From positions 1 to 47,950 of the forward strand of contig JAHDEX010000030.1 in NCBI GenBank assembly GCA_020628545.1: DNA of 47,950 bases, given 5' to 3'. Positions 10,291 to 17,902 of the stretch are shown piece by piece (within the stretch, counting starts at the first letter, position 1; each line of letters opens with the position of its first letter). The stretch is from Paracoccaceae bacterium. Lineage in GTDB: Bacteria; Pseudomonadota; Alphaproteobacteria; Rhodobacterales; Rhodobacteraceae. A model generated the notes under the pieces. That model was given only the letters and a program-made list of their open reading frames with translations, did no database searches and was not told where the DNA came from. A program made the position numbers and the translations under genes.

Positions 10291-10318
10291 GCAACAAGAA
10301 GCAGCTTCTCTTTGTTGC
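10291..10318 (+). promoter_or_regulatory. Hairpin upstream of the AT-rich ORF
   Basis: GCAACAA (10291-10297) pairs with TTGTTGC (10312-10318). Inside it GAAG (10298-10301) pairs with CTTC (10305-10308), loop CAG, with a small bulge. There is no T-run, so it is not a classic terminator for anmK. It sits 20 bases before the TTG start at 10339 and could influence translation of that ORF. Confidence 0.35.
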
Positions 10319-10338
10319 GCGATGCATAAGGGTTTGTT

Positions 10339-10608
10339 TTGTTTGATTTACTTAAGTTCCCAACAAAGGTTGAGTGGGAGAATTACCTAGTTATTTCCGG
10401 ACTGAAGACAAATAGTCGTTATGTTTTGTCTAGGTTGGTGTTAACCGCGTTAATATTTGGCGTTGTGTACGCCATCGTTCATTATGAGTTGGACTATATC
10501 GCGACGAGGCCCTTTCTGGCACTCTGGCCCCAAATGCTAATGGCCTATCCAATACTTTTCTACGTCCTCACAATGGTAGATGTACGAAAAGCAAATCAGA
10601 AAAAATAG
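10339..10608 (+). CDS. Hypothetical two-helix membrane protein with TTG start, AT-rich
   Basis: An 89-residue protein. An in-frame stop at 10327-10329 and the absence of an early ATG leave TTG 10339 as the likely start; TAAGGG lies 8 bases upstream. Two hydrophobic segments are visible, around LSRLVLTALIFGVVYAIV and FLALWPQMLMAYPILFYVLT, separated by a charged link, and the tail is basic (VRKANQKK). A small inner-membrane protein with both ends cytoplasmic is likely. Base composition is clearly more AT-rich than its neighbours, with codons such as TTA and ATA, suggesting recent acquisition. I recognise no family. Confidence 0.6.
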   Translation: MFDLLKFPTKVEWENYLVISGLKTNSRYVLSRLVLTALIFGVVYAIVHYELDYIATRPFLALWPQMLMAYPILFYVLTMVDVRKANQKK

Positions 10609-10620
10609 TGGTGACAATGG

Positions 10621-10653
10621 GTCAGGTCCAGCGCACTTCGGCATGGACCTGAC
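10621..10653. terminator. Stem-loop between the AT-rich ORF and the MttB-like gene
   Basis: GTCAGGTCC (10621-10629) and GGACCTGAC (10645-10653) form a perfect 9-bp stem with a 15-base loop. It lies between two convergent genes and could act as a terminator in both directions, although neither side has a T-run. Confidence 0.4.
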
Positions 10654-10703
10654 AGATCAACTAGGTGCGAGAAGGTCGAATAATTCCTGCCTTCCAGATA
10701 AAC

Positions 10704-12266
10704 TCACACGGTAGGCAAACGGATATCAAACCGTTCTCGGATCGCCTGATCCACATCTGCAGGAAACGCTACCTGCGATGGTGCGGACAGGATTGCCTCT
10801 TTCTTCGCCACGGCGTTAGCGATCAAATCCGGTCGGTCATTTTCAACCCATTCCTTAGGCGACGTGCGATCAGCCAGCGCGGGATAAATATATTCCGTCT
10901 GCATCAAGCCCAGCGTCTGATCTGAGCCGAGGTAGTGCCCGGGTCCACCGACGCAAACCTCGTGCATCGTTGCGAGCCCCAAAGTCTCTTCGGTCACTTC
11001 GATGCCACGGACGCAGCGCAGCGCCTGTCCAATCAGATCATCCCCAAGGATCAGCGACTCATGACAGAAACCCAGCAAAGAGGCATGCATCCCTGCCGCC
11101 TCATACACCATGTTCAGCCCAGATAGTCCGGCCATCACATTTGAGCACATCTGCTCCCATCCCGCCTGCATGTCCGGCAACTTTGCGTCCGCAATGCCAG
11201 CGGCGGCACCCCCCGGTAGACCAAGATACCGATGCATCTGTGCACAGCCTGCCGTCAGAAGCGCTTGTTCGCCAGACCCACCCGACATTGCCCCGGTGCG
11301 CAAATCTGAAACAAACGGCCAGGTGCCGAAGATCGCAGGATACCCCGGCGAGATGCTGTTGACGTAGACAAGGCCCGCAAGACATTCAGCGACCGCTTGC
11401 ACAATTGCACCGGCAATCGGCGCAGGCGCGGTCGCACCAGCCTGACCAGCGGACAAAAGAAGGACAGGCATGCCGCCTGCGATGCATTCTTCCATGACCT
11501 GACAGGATTCGGTCGCAAACTTCATCGGCGGTACGACGAAGCAGTTTGAGTTTGATACAAACGGCCGCGCGCGCCAGGCGCCTTCACCGCCCGCCATCAT
11601 GTGCAGCATCTCGAGCGCGTCTTTCACGAAACCGGGTTCCGTGAAGGACACACCTACATGCTTGGTTGTGCCCGCGCAGCAGGCATAGATCGTGTTCAGA
11701 TCCAGCAGCCGGTTGTCGGTGATATCGCGCGCCACCATCGGGCGCTGCAGGAAGTGCAGGTTGTCGAGCGTCTGCACGATCTTCGCGGCATCATGGAGGT
11801 CTTGAACCGTGCTGTCGCGATAGTTGCGCCCATCAACGTCCACCATATGGACTGCTGCGCCAGCCGTTCCGTAGTGAACCTTGGTGCCAGCAAGGTGCAT
11901 GTCAAACCGCGGGTCGCGACCGCAGAGCGTGATTTCTTTGGCGGCGATGGCTTGCATGCTTTGCACCAAACCACGCGGAAAGCGCAGGCGCCCATCGTCA
12001 CCGAGAATGGCGCCAGCACCTGTCATTGCGGCGATCCCGCTTTCAGGCGCGTCAACAAGTCCAATCTCTTCAAGCGCCGTCAATGCGGTCTCGTAAATCC
12101 GGTCCATGTCGGCTTGCGAAAGCGGCTGGTATAACCCGCCTTCCATGCCAGGACGCACCGGGCGTTTGTCTTCCGTGAGTGGTGCTGCGCGGAGTGCATG
12201 GCGTGCCGCGCGGCCGCCAGAGCGTGTGGGACGCGCAGAGCGGGCAGGGGGTGTTTGATCATTCAT
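10704..12266 (-). CDS. Trimethylamine methyltransferase (MttB) family protein, non-pyrrolysine
   Basis: A 520-residue protein of the MttB superfamily. Members move a methyl group from a quaternary amine or similar substrate to a corrinoid protein. Family-like segments include MEGGLYQPLSQADMDRIYE, VHYGTAGAAVHMVD, RPMVARDITDNRLLDLN, SPGYPAIFGTWPFVSDLRTG and GGPGHYLGSDQTL. No in-frame UAG is used, so it is a non-pyrrolysine member, like the glycine betaine and proline betaine methyltransferases. The N-terminal 40 residues are basic and disordered-looking. No corrinoid protein or methyltetrahydrofolate transferase gene is adjacent, although a RACo-type activator is encoded at 36180-38216. The substrate is unknown. 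AGGAAAACTTCAC precedes the ATG. Confidence 0.85.
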   Translation of the reverse strand: MNDQTPPARSARPTRSGGRAARHALRAAPLTEDKRPVRPGMEGGLYQPLSQADMDRIYETALTALEEIGLVDAPESGIAAMTGAGAILGDDGRLRFPRGLVQSMQAIAAKEITLCGRDPRFDMHLAGTKVHYGTAGAAVHMVDVDGRNYRDSTVQDLHDAAKIVQTLDNLHFLQRPMVARDITDNRLLDLNTIYACCAGTTKHVGVSFTEPGFVKDALEMLHMMAGGEGAWRARPFVSNSNCFVVPPMKFATESCQVMEECIAGGMPVLLLSAGQAGATAPAPIAGAIVQAVAECLAGLVYVNSISPGYPAIFGTWPFVSDLRTGAMSGGSGEQALLTAGCAQMHRYLGLPGGAAAGIADAKLPDMQAGWEQMCSNVMAGLSGLNMVYEAAGMHASLLGFCHESLILGDDLIGQALRCVRGIEVTEETLGLATMHEVCVGGPGHYLGSDQTLGLMQTEYIYPALADRTSPKEWVENDRPDLIANAVAKKEAILSAPSQVAFPADVDQAIRERFDIRLPTV

Positions 12267-12649
12267 GTGAAGTTTTCCTAGATGTTGTGAACTGACGTTT
12301 GGTTTCAGTTCGCAACAGGACGCCCCCGAGCCGCACGCCCGCGCCGCGCCCCAATCGTGCGCAAAACGCTAAAATAGGCTGTGAGCTTTGCGATCATTGC
12401 GCCTCCATGCCCAAAATCATGGCATTCTGTGAACGAAGGTCTTGCACAAAACCGACATTGTGTCGTTTTTGGACCAGTTCCCGACGAGTTTTCTGGTGGG
12501 CGTTAAATGGCCTGCGGTTTCAAGCCATTCCGGCAAGAAAAAGCCGTGCAGCGCTGCACAGGTCACTGCGCCGTGAGAAGGGGTTCAAACCGCTGAACGA
12601 AACCCAATGTTGTGCGTTGAGACGAGCAAACACACGAAAGGAAGCTTCG
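12267..12649. promoter_or_regulatory. 383-bp divergent promoter region with 14-nt palindrome
   Basis: No convincing gene lies between the MttB-like gene and the outer-membrane barrel gene. An open frame crosses it from 12299, but the translation is Arg/Pro/Cys-rich and non-protein-like. The perfect palindrome GTGCAGCGCTGCAC at 12546-12559 stands out about 90 bases before the barrel start and could bind a dimeric regulator. Promoters for both genes must lie here, and the length suggests a long 5' UTR for one of them. Confidence 0.4.
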
Positions 12650-13261
12650 ATGAAACGCATTATGATCGCAGGTATGATTGCCGCGCCTCTGACGGCCGTC
12701 GCTGGTTATGCAACGGCCGGTGGCCTCGCTGAACCTGTTATCGCCCCTGCACCTGTACCAGTTGTTGCACCAGCCCCGGTCGCGACCGGACGCGATTGGA
12801 CCGGCTTTTATGCTGGTGGTTCGCTCGGATTTGGCACGCTGGACGTGCCGGGTGTCGACGGAGACTTCGAAGGCCTGACCTTCGGTGGTCATGCCGGTTA
12901 CAACTACGATCTTGGCAGCATTGTGCTTGGTGCAGAGCTTGAAGGCGCCTTGACCAATGACTTCACCAATGACGGCGCTGATCTTGAGCTTGATCAGGTG
13001 CTGCGCGCGAAAGTCCGTGCAGGCTACGATGCTGGCGCTTACTTGCCATACGTTGCCGCCGGTTGGGCGCAAGCCACCGTCGGCACTGGTGGCGATGATC
13101 TTGAAGACACAGGGTATTTCTACGGTGTCGGTCTGGATTACGCATTGAGCGATGCGATCACTGTCGGTGGCGAAGTTCTACGCCACGAGTTTGAAGACTT
13201 CGACGGTGCAGGTGATGTCACGGCTGATACATTCGGCCTGCGCGTGTCCTACAACTTCTGA
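12650..13261 (+). CDS. Outer-membrane beta-barrel protein (Omp25/porin-like)
   Basis: A 203-residue exported protein. A signal peptide (KRIMIAGMIAAPLTAVAGYATAGG) is followed by a Pro/Ala/Val linker (APAPVPVVAPAPVA). The barrel then begins with the typical RDWTGFYAGGSLGFG strand and GGHAGYNYDLG, and ends LRVSYNF with a terminal Phe as expected for BamA recognition. This matches small alphaproteobacterial Omp25/31-like surface barrels. Acidic loops (DGADLELD, GGDDLEDTG) face outward in the model. The start at 12650 follows AAAGGAAG; the longer frame upstream is not used. A terminator follows directly. Confidence 0.85.
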   Translation: MKRIMIAGMIAAPLTAVAGYATAGGLAEPVIAPAPVPVVAPAPVATGRDWTGFYAGGSLGFGTLDVPGVDGDFEGLTFGGHAGYNYDLGSIVLGAELEGALTNDFTNDGADLELDQVLRAKVRAGYDAGAYLPYVAAGWAQATVGTGGDDLEDTGYFYGVGLDYALSDAITVGGEVLRHEFEDFDGAGDVTADTFGLRVSYNF

Positions 13262-13269
13262 TCCCGATT

Positions 13270-13301
13270 ACGAGGCGGCCCGTGCTTGCGGGCCGTCTCG
13301 T
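13270..13301. terminator. Bidirectional terminator
   Basis: ACGAGGCGGCCCG (13270-13282) and CGGGCCGTCTCGT (13289-13301) form a 13-bp stem with one G-T wobble and a 6-base loop. It lies between the convergent barrel gene and the ICL/PEP-mutase gene, so it can serve both. The T-run is short (CGTTATT). Confidence 0.75.
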
Positions 13302-13303
13302 CG

Positions 13304-14125
13304 TTATTGACTGCCTTTCTCCATCAAAGCGTCAACGACGTCGCCGCGGATTCCTTGCGTAAGCATGGTCGCGCGACCTTCCTGAAACATCTCAACTGCC
13401 GCATCGTGCATCGCGCGCTGTGCAACGCGTGCAAGGCTCGACCCGAGTGAAATTCGCGCTGCCCCCATTTTTGCCAGCTCATCGCGCGAAATTTCCGCGT
13501 GTTTCCCCGCCCAGAGGATATTCACGGGTTTGTCGACGCTTTGAATGATCCGGGTCATGTCCTCAAGCGACCGTGGCAAAGGTGCATAAAGGCAATCAGC
13601 ACCGGCCTGAGCGTAAGCCTGCAAGCGCCGGATGGCTTCATCGCAATCGTAGTTCCGCAGCATGATCCCGTCGGCGCGCGCGGTCAAAACGAAGTCTTTG
13701 CTCAATCCCCGTGCAGCACTGGCGGCGGCGGCAATACGTGAGACTGACAGTTCAAAGTCATAAGATGTGCCGCTTGGGAATGCGGTGTCTTCAATGCATA
13801 TCCCCGCAAGCCCAACTTCCGCTGAAAGGCGGACCGTCTCTGCGCAGGTCTCTGGATCATCGCCAAAGCCATTCTCAAAGTCGCCCTGCACGGGAAGACG
13901 GGTGGCGGCGACAATCTCTTCCGCATGGGCCAGCGCTTCGTCCCGCGTGACCGTCCCACCGTCGCCACGCCCCATAATGTATGCATGCGCCGCAGAGGAC
14001 GTGGCCAAAGCTTGCGCCCCAAGCCCCGCCAACATTCTGGCCGTTCCAGTGTCCCAAACATTTGCAAGAATAAACGGTGTGCCTGGTTGATGCAGGGCCC
14101 GGAAAGTGGCGCCGATATCTGTCAT
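13304..14125 (-). CDS. Isocitrate lyase/PEP mutase-family protein
   Basis: A 273-residue TIM-barrel protein of the PEP mutase/isocitrate lyase superfamily, close to the oxaloacetate decarboxylase / carboxyvinyl-carboxyphosphonate mutase-like group. Seen are the substrate-binding ALATSSAAHAYIMG start, GDFENGFGDDPE (metal-ligand Asp region), ICIEDTAF and LTARADGI. These enzymes make or break C-C or C-P bonds on alpha-keto acids; which reaction applies is unclear. The chosen ATG (14125, MTDIGATF) has AAAGGA upstream and overlaps the ada stop codon as ATGA, so the two are co-translated. A longer frame to 14182 would lie inside ada. Confidence 0.8.
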   Translation of the reverse strand: MTDIGATFRALHQPGTPFILANVWDTGTARMLAGLGAQALATSSAAHAYIMGRGDGGTVTRDEALAHAEEIVAATRLPVQGDFENGFGDDPETCAETVRLSAEVGLAGICIEDTAFPSGTSYDFELSVSRIAAAASAARGLSKDFVLTARADGIMLRNYDCDEAIRRLQAYAQAGADCLYAPLPRSLEDMTRIIQSVDKPVNILWAGKHAEISRDELAKMGAARISLGSSLARVAQRAMHDAAVEMFQEGRATMLTQGIRGDVVDALMEKGSQ

Positions 14126-15174
14126 GCTGTGTCCTTTCGCGCATATGATTTTTCGAGGGAAATCAGACGATCCTTTCGCCACAAGCCGCCGCCGTACCCG
14201 GTCAGCGCACCATCAGCGCCGATCACGCGATGGCACGGGATCAGTATCGCAATCTGATTGGCCCCGTTCGCCCTTGCGACGGCGCGCGTGGCGCCCGGTC
14301 GCCCCAATTCTCGTGCAATGTCGCCGTATGTTCTGGTCTGCCCCGCCGGAATGAACCGGAGAATGCGCCAGACGGATTGCGTGAAAGGACTGCCGTGCAG
14401 CGTCAAAGGCACGTCGAAGACCTCTCGGGCACCCGACAGAAAGTGACCCAATTGCTCTTCAACTGCATCGTGAATGCGAAATTTTCCAAGGCTGATGGGA
14501 TGAGACTTATGCAGCTTGCGCAATTCTGTCGACAGCGCCTTGCGGTCTGCAAACTCAAGTAAATGGAGGCTGTGCTGATCCGCGACGGCAACCATCGGAC
14601 CAAGCTCAGTTTGAAACCAATGCGCGCGCAAAAGGCTTGCGGTCGGCAAGTCACGCAGAGAGAGGCCAAGCCACCGCCCAAAGGACCGGCGAAACGCAGA
14701 CGGACTTTCAAATCCAGCAGCAACCTGCGCATCGATGACCCGTCCTCCGTCCTGTAAAGTGGTGAAACCCTGGGCGAGCCGTCTTTGTCGCGCGATATCA
14801 AGGAACGTCATCCCAAGCGTACGCCTGAACGCGCGTCGGACCGTGGACGGGTCCAACCCTTGGGCAACGATATCACTCTCCGACCACCGTCGCTCGGGCT
14901 CCTTCTCCAGCGCTGCCAAGAGCGTCTTCACCACCGGATCCGCGCCACCTTGACGCGGGTTGCACCGTTTACACGGGCGATATCCGGCAGCCAAACAGGC
15001 CGCAGGCGTGTCAAACCATCGGCAATTCGCGCGATTGGGTTTCTTGGCAGGGCAGGTTGGGCGACAAAAGACACCGGTTGTCGTCACGCCAACCCACGCC
15101 AGCCCATCGAACTGCGCATCTCGTGCCAGCAGCGCGGTGTAGAGCGTTTCTTCAGAGGGTAGTTCAAACAACAT
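14122..15174 (-). CDS. ada: Ada: bifunctional methyl-responsive activator / O6-methylguanine-DNA methyltransferase
   Basis: A 350-residue adaptive-response protein. The N-terminal zinc domain has Cys37, Cys41, Cys68 and Cys71 in FCRPTC and PCKRC. In E. coli Ada the equivalent first cysteine takes the methyl from phosphotriesters and turns the protein into an activator. An AraC-type helix-turn-helix region follows (LDIARQRRLAQGF, AAGFESPSAFRRSFG). The C-terminal suicide methyltransferase has IPCHRVIGADGALTGYGGG, with acceptor Cys314. All key residues are present, so it should be functional. Its 3' end overlaps the downstream ICL-family gene. Confidence 0.95.
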   Translation of the reverse strand: MLFELPSEETLYTALLARDAQFDGLAWVGVTTTGVFCRPTCPAKKPNRANCRWFDTPAACLAAGYRPCKRCNPRQGGADPVVKTLLAALEKEPERRWSESDIVAQGLDPSTVRRAFRRTLGMTFLDIARQRRLAQGFTTLQDGGRVIDAQVAAGFESPSAFRRSFGRWLGLSLRDLPTASLLRAHWFQTELGPMVAVADQHSLHLLEFADRKALSTELRKLHKSHPISLGKFRIHDAVEEQLGHFLSGAREVFDVPLTLHGSPFTQSVWRILRFIPAGQTRTYGDIARELGRPGATRAVARANGANQIAILIPCHRVIGADGALTGYGGGLWRKDRLISLEKSYARKDTA

Positions 15175-15308
15175 GCCATCAGCTTATGCGATTCCCGATC
15201 TGGGGGATGTCGAATTTCGGGCATGGCTTTCACAATTCTGTCGGGTTCTCATCCGCATTGCTGCCGCAGTGTGATGCGACCTTACGTCAGCTGCCAAGGA
15301 ATATTTTG

Positions 15309-15638
15309 ATGATTGATATGACTCCACCCGACCACATGCCGCGCCCGATCATGCGAACGATTGCTGATTACATTATGGCGTCTGTGCTGGCTTTTGCTGC
15401 ATTTCTCGCGCTCTACAACGGGATGGGCGCCATCTCCAAAATGATCTTTGGTGCACCCACCACCCATCATGCGACGACACTTTATTTGGCCATCGCGGGC
15501 GTGAGTGTCGCATTTGCCGATCCGCTTGGCCTTTTCCAGCGGCGCGAAGGGTGGCAGGCTCATTTGCGCGGCGCTGTCGTGACCTGGGGCCTCGGCTTCG
15601 CGCTTCTCCTTGGCTATTTCGCGGTCTGGGGTATCTAG
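15309..15638 (+). CDS. Small three-helix membrane protein, unknown function
   Basis: A 109-residue protein starting at ATG 15309 with AAGGAA seven bases upstream. Three hydrophobic segments are visible: IMASVLAFAAFLALY, TTLYLAIAGVSVAFADPLG and VVTWGLGFALLLGYFAVW. A short His-containing loop (TTHHAT) precedes the second. It is likely an inner-membrane protein. I recognise no family, although small membrane proteins of this layout are common in roseobacters. Its TAG stop shares the bases CTAG with the stop of the convergent aminotransferase. Confidence 0.65.
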   Translation: MIDMTPPDHMPRPIMRTIADYIMASVLAFAAFLALYNGMGAISKMIFGAPTTHHATTLYLAIAGVSVAFADPLGLFQRREGWQAHLRGAVVTWGLGFALLLGYFAVWGI

Positions 15639-16804
15639 GTCAGCGATTGCGCAAAGCTGACAATGCGGGACAAAGCGTCGGCGTAGACGTCGTCTGCCGC
15701 CGTCATGGCAATGCGGATGTGTCCCGCCGCAGCCTGTCCAAAGCTTTCACCCGGCATGACGGCGATATGCTCCGCGTCCAGCAGCGCGTTGCCAAATTCC
15801 TCACCTGACATACCCGTCGCGCGGATATCCAACATCACGTACATGGCACCGTCCGGGTGCACCGGGCGCAGCACATTCTGTTTGCCAAGCGCCTTAAGCG
15901 TCAGCTCTCGGCGCCGCTTGAAAGGTGCGGCGACCTTTGCCTCAAGCGCGGAACCGGCCTGGAGCGCAAAAAGGGCCGCTTCCTGGATGTATCCCGGGAC
16001 GCCGTAGGTTGTGTTGGTCGCAAGATCACCCAGATGGGCAATCATATCTTCCGGTCCGCAGACCCAACCGATCCGGCTGCCTGTCATCGCATGACTTTTG
16101 GAGAGTGACCCGATGACAAGCGTCCGTGACGCCATCTCTGGCAAGGCGCGGGGTGAGACATGCGTGCCATCCCAGACCTGTGTGTCATAGACTTCATCCG
16201 AAATGAGCCACAGGTCATGGTCGCCGCAAACCTGTGCAATTCCGCCAAGCGTGTCCGCGCCATAAAGAACGCCCGTAGGATTGTTGGGCGTATTGATCAG
16301 CAGCGATGCCGCCCCCTCAGCCGCAGCATTCAGATCGGCGACCGTTGGGCGAAATCCGTTCTCGGGTCGCGCCGTCACGGGCCGCGGCAGGCCGCCCACA
16401 CCGCGGATCGTTCCGGGGTATGTCGCGTAATAGGGGTCGATAAAAAGCGCCCCATCGCCCGGGTTCAATGCTGCCAGATGCGTCGCATAGAGCCCAGCCT
16501 GACCGCCTGGTTGGATCATGATGTTGCCGCGTGTCGTCGGCACCCCGGTGCGCGCCGCAATCCGGTCGGCCACGGCATCCCGCAACTGCGGCAATCCCAT
16601 AATCGGCGCGTAGCCTGTCCGGCCCTTCAGGGCCGCCGCATGCATGGCCTCCAGAATGGACGGATCGGTGGGAATGTCGTGTTCGCCTTGGGTCAGCTCC
16701 ACCACCGGCGTGCCCGCCGCGATCATCTCGCGAGAGCGCTCAAACAGCGCCCAACCGTCCGCGCCACCACCGTTAATGTTTCTCAGTCTGTCAGATACTT
16801 GCAT
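15635..16804 (-). CDS. PLP-dependent class I/II aminotransferase
   Basis: A 389-residue fold-type I aminotransferase, moving amino groups between amino acids and keto acids. Motifs seen are TGYAPIMGLPQLRDAVADR, NTPNNPTGVLY, ISDEVYDTQVWDG (Asp and Tyr contacting PLP) and GSLSKSHAMTGSRIGW with the PLP lysine. The SKSHAMTG form resembles arginine-pyruvate transaminase-like and related aspartate-type enzymes; the exact substrate cannot be told. I take the ATG at 16804; a GTG start three codons earlier is possible. No strong Shine-Dalgarno is visible. It lies 33 bp past the soxR stop on the same strand, so it may be co-transcribed with soxR. Confidence 0.88.
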   Translation of the reverse strand: MQVSDRLRNINGGGADGWALFERSREMIAAGTPVVELTQGEHDIPTDPSILEAMHAAALKGRTGYAPIMGLPQLRDAVADRIAARTGVPTTRGNIMIQPGGQAGLYATHLAALNPGDGALFIDPYYATYPGTIRGVGGLPRPVTARPENGFRPTVADLNAAAEGAASLLINTPNNPTGVLYGADTLGGIAQVCGDHDLWLISDEVYDTQVWDGTHVSPRALPEMASRTLVIGSLSKSHAMTGSRIGWVCGPEDMIAHLGDLATNTTYGVPGYIQEAALFALQAGSALEAKVAAPFKRRRELTLKALGKQNVLRPVHPDGAMYVMLDIRATGMSGEEFGNALLDAEHIAVMPGESFGQAAAGHIRIAMTAADDVYADALSRIVSFAQSLT

Positions 16805-16837
16805 AGCGGCCACGCAAGCCTGAGCCGGCCCGTGAAG

Positions 16838-17293
16838 TCAAGAGACCGTTCGCGTCAGGTTGCGGGGGCCAGTGCCTTCCGCTGCTTTTGCGTCGTCCGG
16901 GTTGTAAAGCTGACAGGCTTTCAGGCTCAGACAGCCACAGCCGATACAGCCATCCAGCTTTTCGCCCAGCTCTTCCAGCGCCGCGATCCGGGCCGCAATG
17001 TCACGCCGAAACCCTTTGGCGATCCGGGACCAGTCCGCCTTCGTGGGCGCTTTATGCGCGGGCAGGGGGGCGAGGTGTGCGGCGATATCGGCAAGCGGAA
17101 AACCCAGCCGTTGTGCCGCCATCACAAACGACAACCGGCGCAAATCATGCCGCCCGTAGCGCCGGTGCCCACCGGCGTTACGGACCGGATGCACGATCCC
17201 GTGCGTCTCATAGAACCGGATGGCCGACACGGCGAGCCCGGTGCGGTCAGCCAGATCACCGATCGTTAGTCCTTGGCTTGATTTCACGGCCAT
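16838..17293 (-). CDS. soxR: SoxR redox-sensing transcriptional activator
   Basis: A 151-residue MerR-family regulator. The N-terminal helix-turn-helix reads LTIGDLADRTGLAVSAIRFYETHG and the recognition wing NAGGHRRYGRHDLRRL. A dimerisation helix follows, then the [2Fe-2S] cluster motif CIGCGCLSLKAC (C-x2-C-x-C-x5-C) and the SoxR tail YNPDD...EGTGPRNL. Oxidation of the cluster by redox-active compounds or superoxide turns on target promoters. The start at 17293 (MAVKSSQG) is family-consistent; the frame extends upstream across the promoter. A perfect SoxR box lies 16 bp upstream. Confidence 0.95.
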   Translation of the reverse strand: MAVKSSQGLTIGDLADRTGLAVSAIRFYETHGIVHPVRNAGGHRRYGRHDLRRLSFVMAAQRLGFPLADIAAHLAPLPAHKAPTKADWSRIAKGFRRDIAARIAALEELGEKLDGCIGCGCLSLKACQLYNPDDAKAAEGTGPRNLTRTVS

Positions 17294-17308
17294 AAAGAAA
17301 ATCCTTGA

Positions 17309-17326
17309 TCTCAAGTTAACTTGAGA
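17309..17326. promoter_or_regulatory. SoxR box
   Basis: TCTCAAGTTAACTTGAGA is a perfect 18-bp palindrome. Its 16-base core CTCAAGTTAACTTGAG is identical to the core of the E. coli soxS operator as I recall it. It lies between soxR (start 17293) and the divergent ORF at 17369, so it can control both. Promoter hexamers at the long spacing typical of MerR-family promoters are not clear enough to state. Confidence 0.9.
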
Positions 17327-17368
17327 AATGAGAAAGGAGATACCAAAAAGAATCAAGAGGATAATCAG

Positions 17369-17512
17369 ATGCGTATTCCCAAAACGATCCGCTATTGCGC
17401 CCCATCGGATGTAATCAAGCTGCTGGAACAGGATGGCCTTGGCTGGGGTCACGACCTGCAATGCGGAACCTTTACCGCTGAAACCGAACCCAAAAAGAAG
17501 GAGGTCAAGTGA
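17369..17512 (+). CDS. 47-residue SoxR-linked small protein
   Basis: The ORF starts at ATG 17369, preceded by AAGAGG, and ends in a TGA (17510-17512) that shares one base with the ATG of the glyoxalase gene (TGATG). It encodes a soluble, charged peptide with segments RIPKTIRYCAPSDVIKLLEQ and GHDLQCGTFTAETEP and a Lys-rich end. It contains two cysteines (residues 10 and 32). The tight coupling and its place as first gene after the SoxR box support a real gene. The family is unknown to me. Its last codons also supply the strong AAGGAGG for the next gene, so translational coupling may be part of its role. Confidence 0.6.
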   Translation: MRIPKTIRYCAPSDVIKLLEQDGLGWGHDLQCGTFTAETEPKKKEVK

Positions 17513-17898
17513 TGGCTGAACTGGAACATCTGAACGTCACTGTCGCTGACCCGCGCGCCACTGCCAGACTGCTTGGCGACCTTTTCGGCTGGAAAGTGCG
17601 TTGGGAGGGTGCGGCGATGGATGGCGCAGGCTACACCGTGCATGTGGGCACCGACAAAAGCTATCTCGCGCTCTATTCCGGCAGCAACGGGACACCGTCG
17701 CCTGCAATTGAAAATACCTACACACGGGTTGCCGGGCTGAACCACATCGGGATCGTTGTGGACGATCTCAAAGCGGCAGAGGCGAAAGTGAAAGCTGCAG
17801 GTCTGACGCCCGGAGAACATTACGACTACGAACCCGGTGAGCGGTTTTACTTCGATACCCCCGATGGTGTTGAAATCGAAGTAATGAGCTATGCCTGA
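17512..17898 (+). CDS. Glyoxalase/bleomycin-resistance (VOC) fold protein
   Basis: A 128-residue vicinal-oxygen-chelate protein with two beta-alpha-beta-beta-beta units. The first is LEHLNVTVADPRATARLLGDLFGWKV and the second VAGLNHIGIVVDDLKAAEAKVKAAG, ending FYFDTPDGVEIEVMSY. Histidines in EHLN and NHIG and glutamates in the last strand are candidate metal ligands. VOC proteins include glyoxalase I, dioxygenases and drug-binding proteins; the reaction here is not determined. The start is ATG 17512 (AAGGAGG at 17498-17504), overlapping the small ORF's stop. Location downstream of a SoxR box suggests a role in handling redox-active or electrophilic compounds. Confidence 0.85.
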   Translation: MAELEHLNVTVADPRATARLLGDLFGWKVRWEGAAMDGAGYTVHVGTDKSYLALYSGSNGTPSPAIENTYTRVAGLNHIGIVVDDLKAAEAKVKAAGLTPGEHYDYEPGERFYFDTPDGVEIEVMSYA

Positions 17899-17902
17899 CC
17901 GG

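Noticed and set aside
12299..12649. N-terminal extension of the outer-membrane barrel frame
   Set aside because: The barrel's signal peptide and Shine-Dalgarno fix the start at 12650; the upstream translation is Arg/Pro/Cys-rich and non-protein-like.
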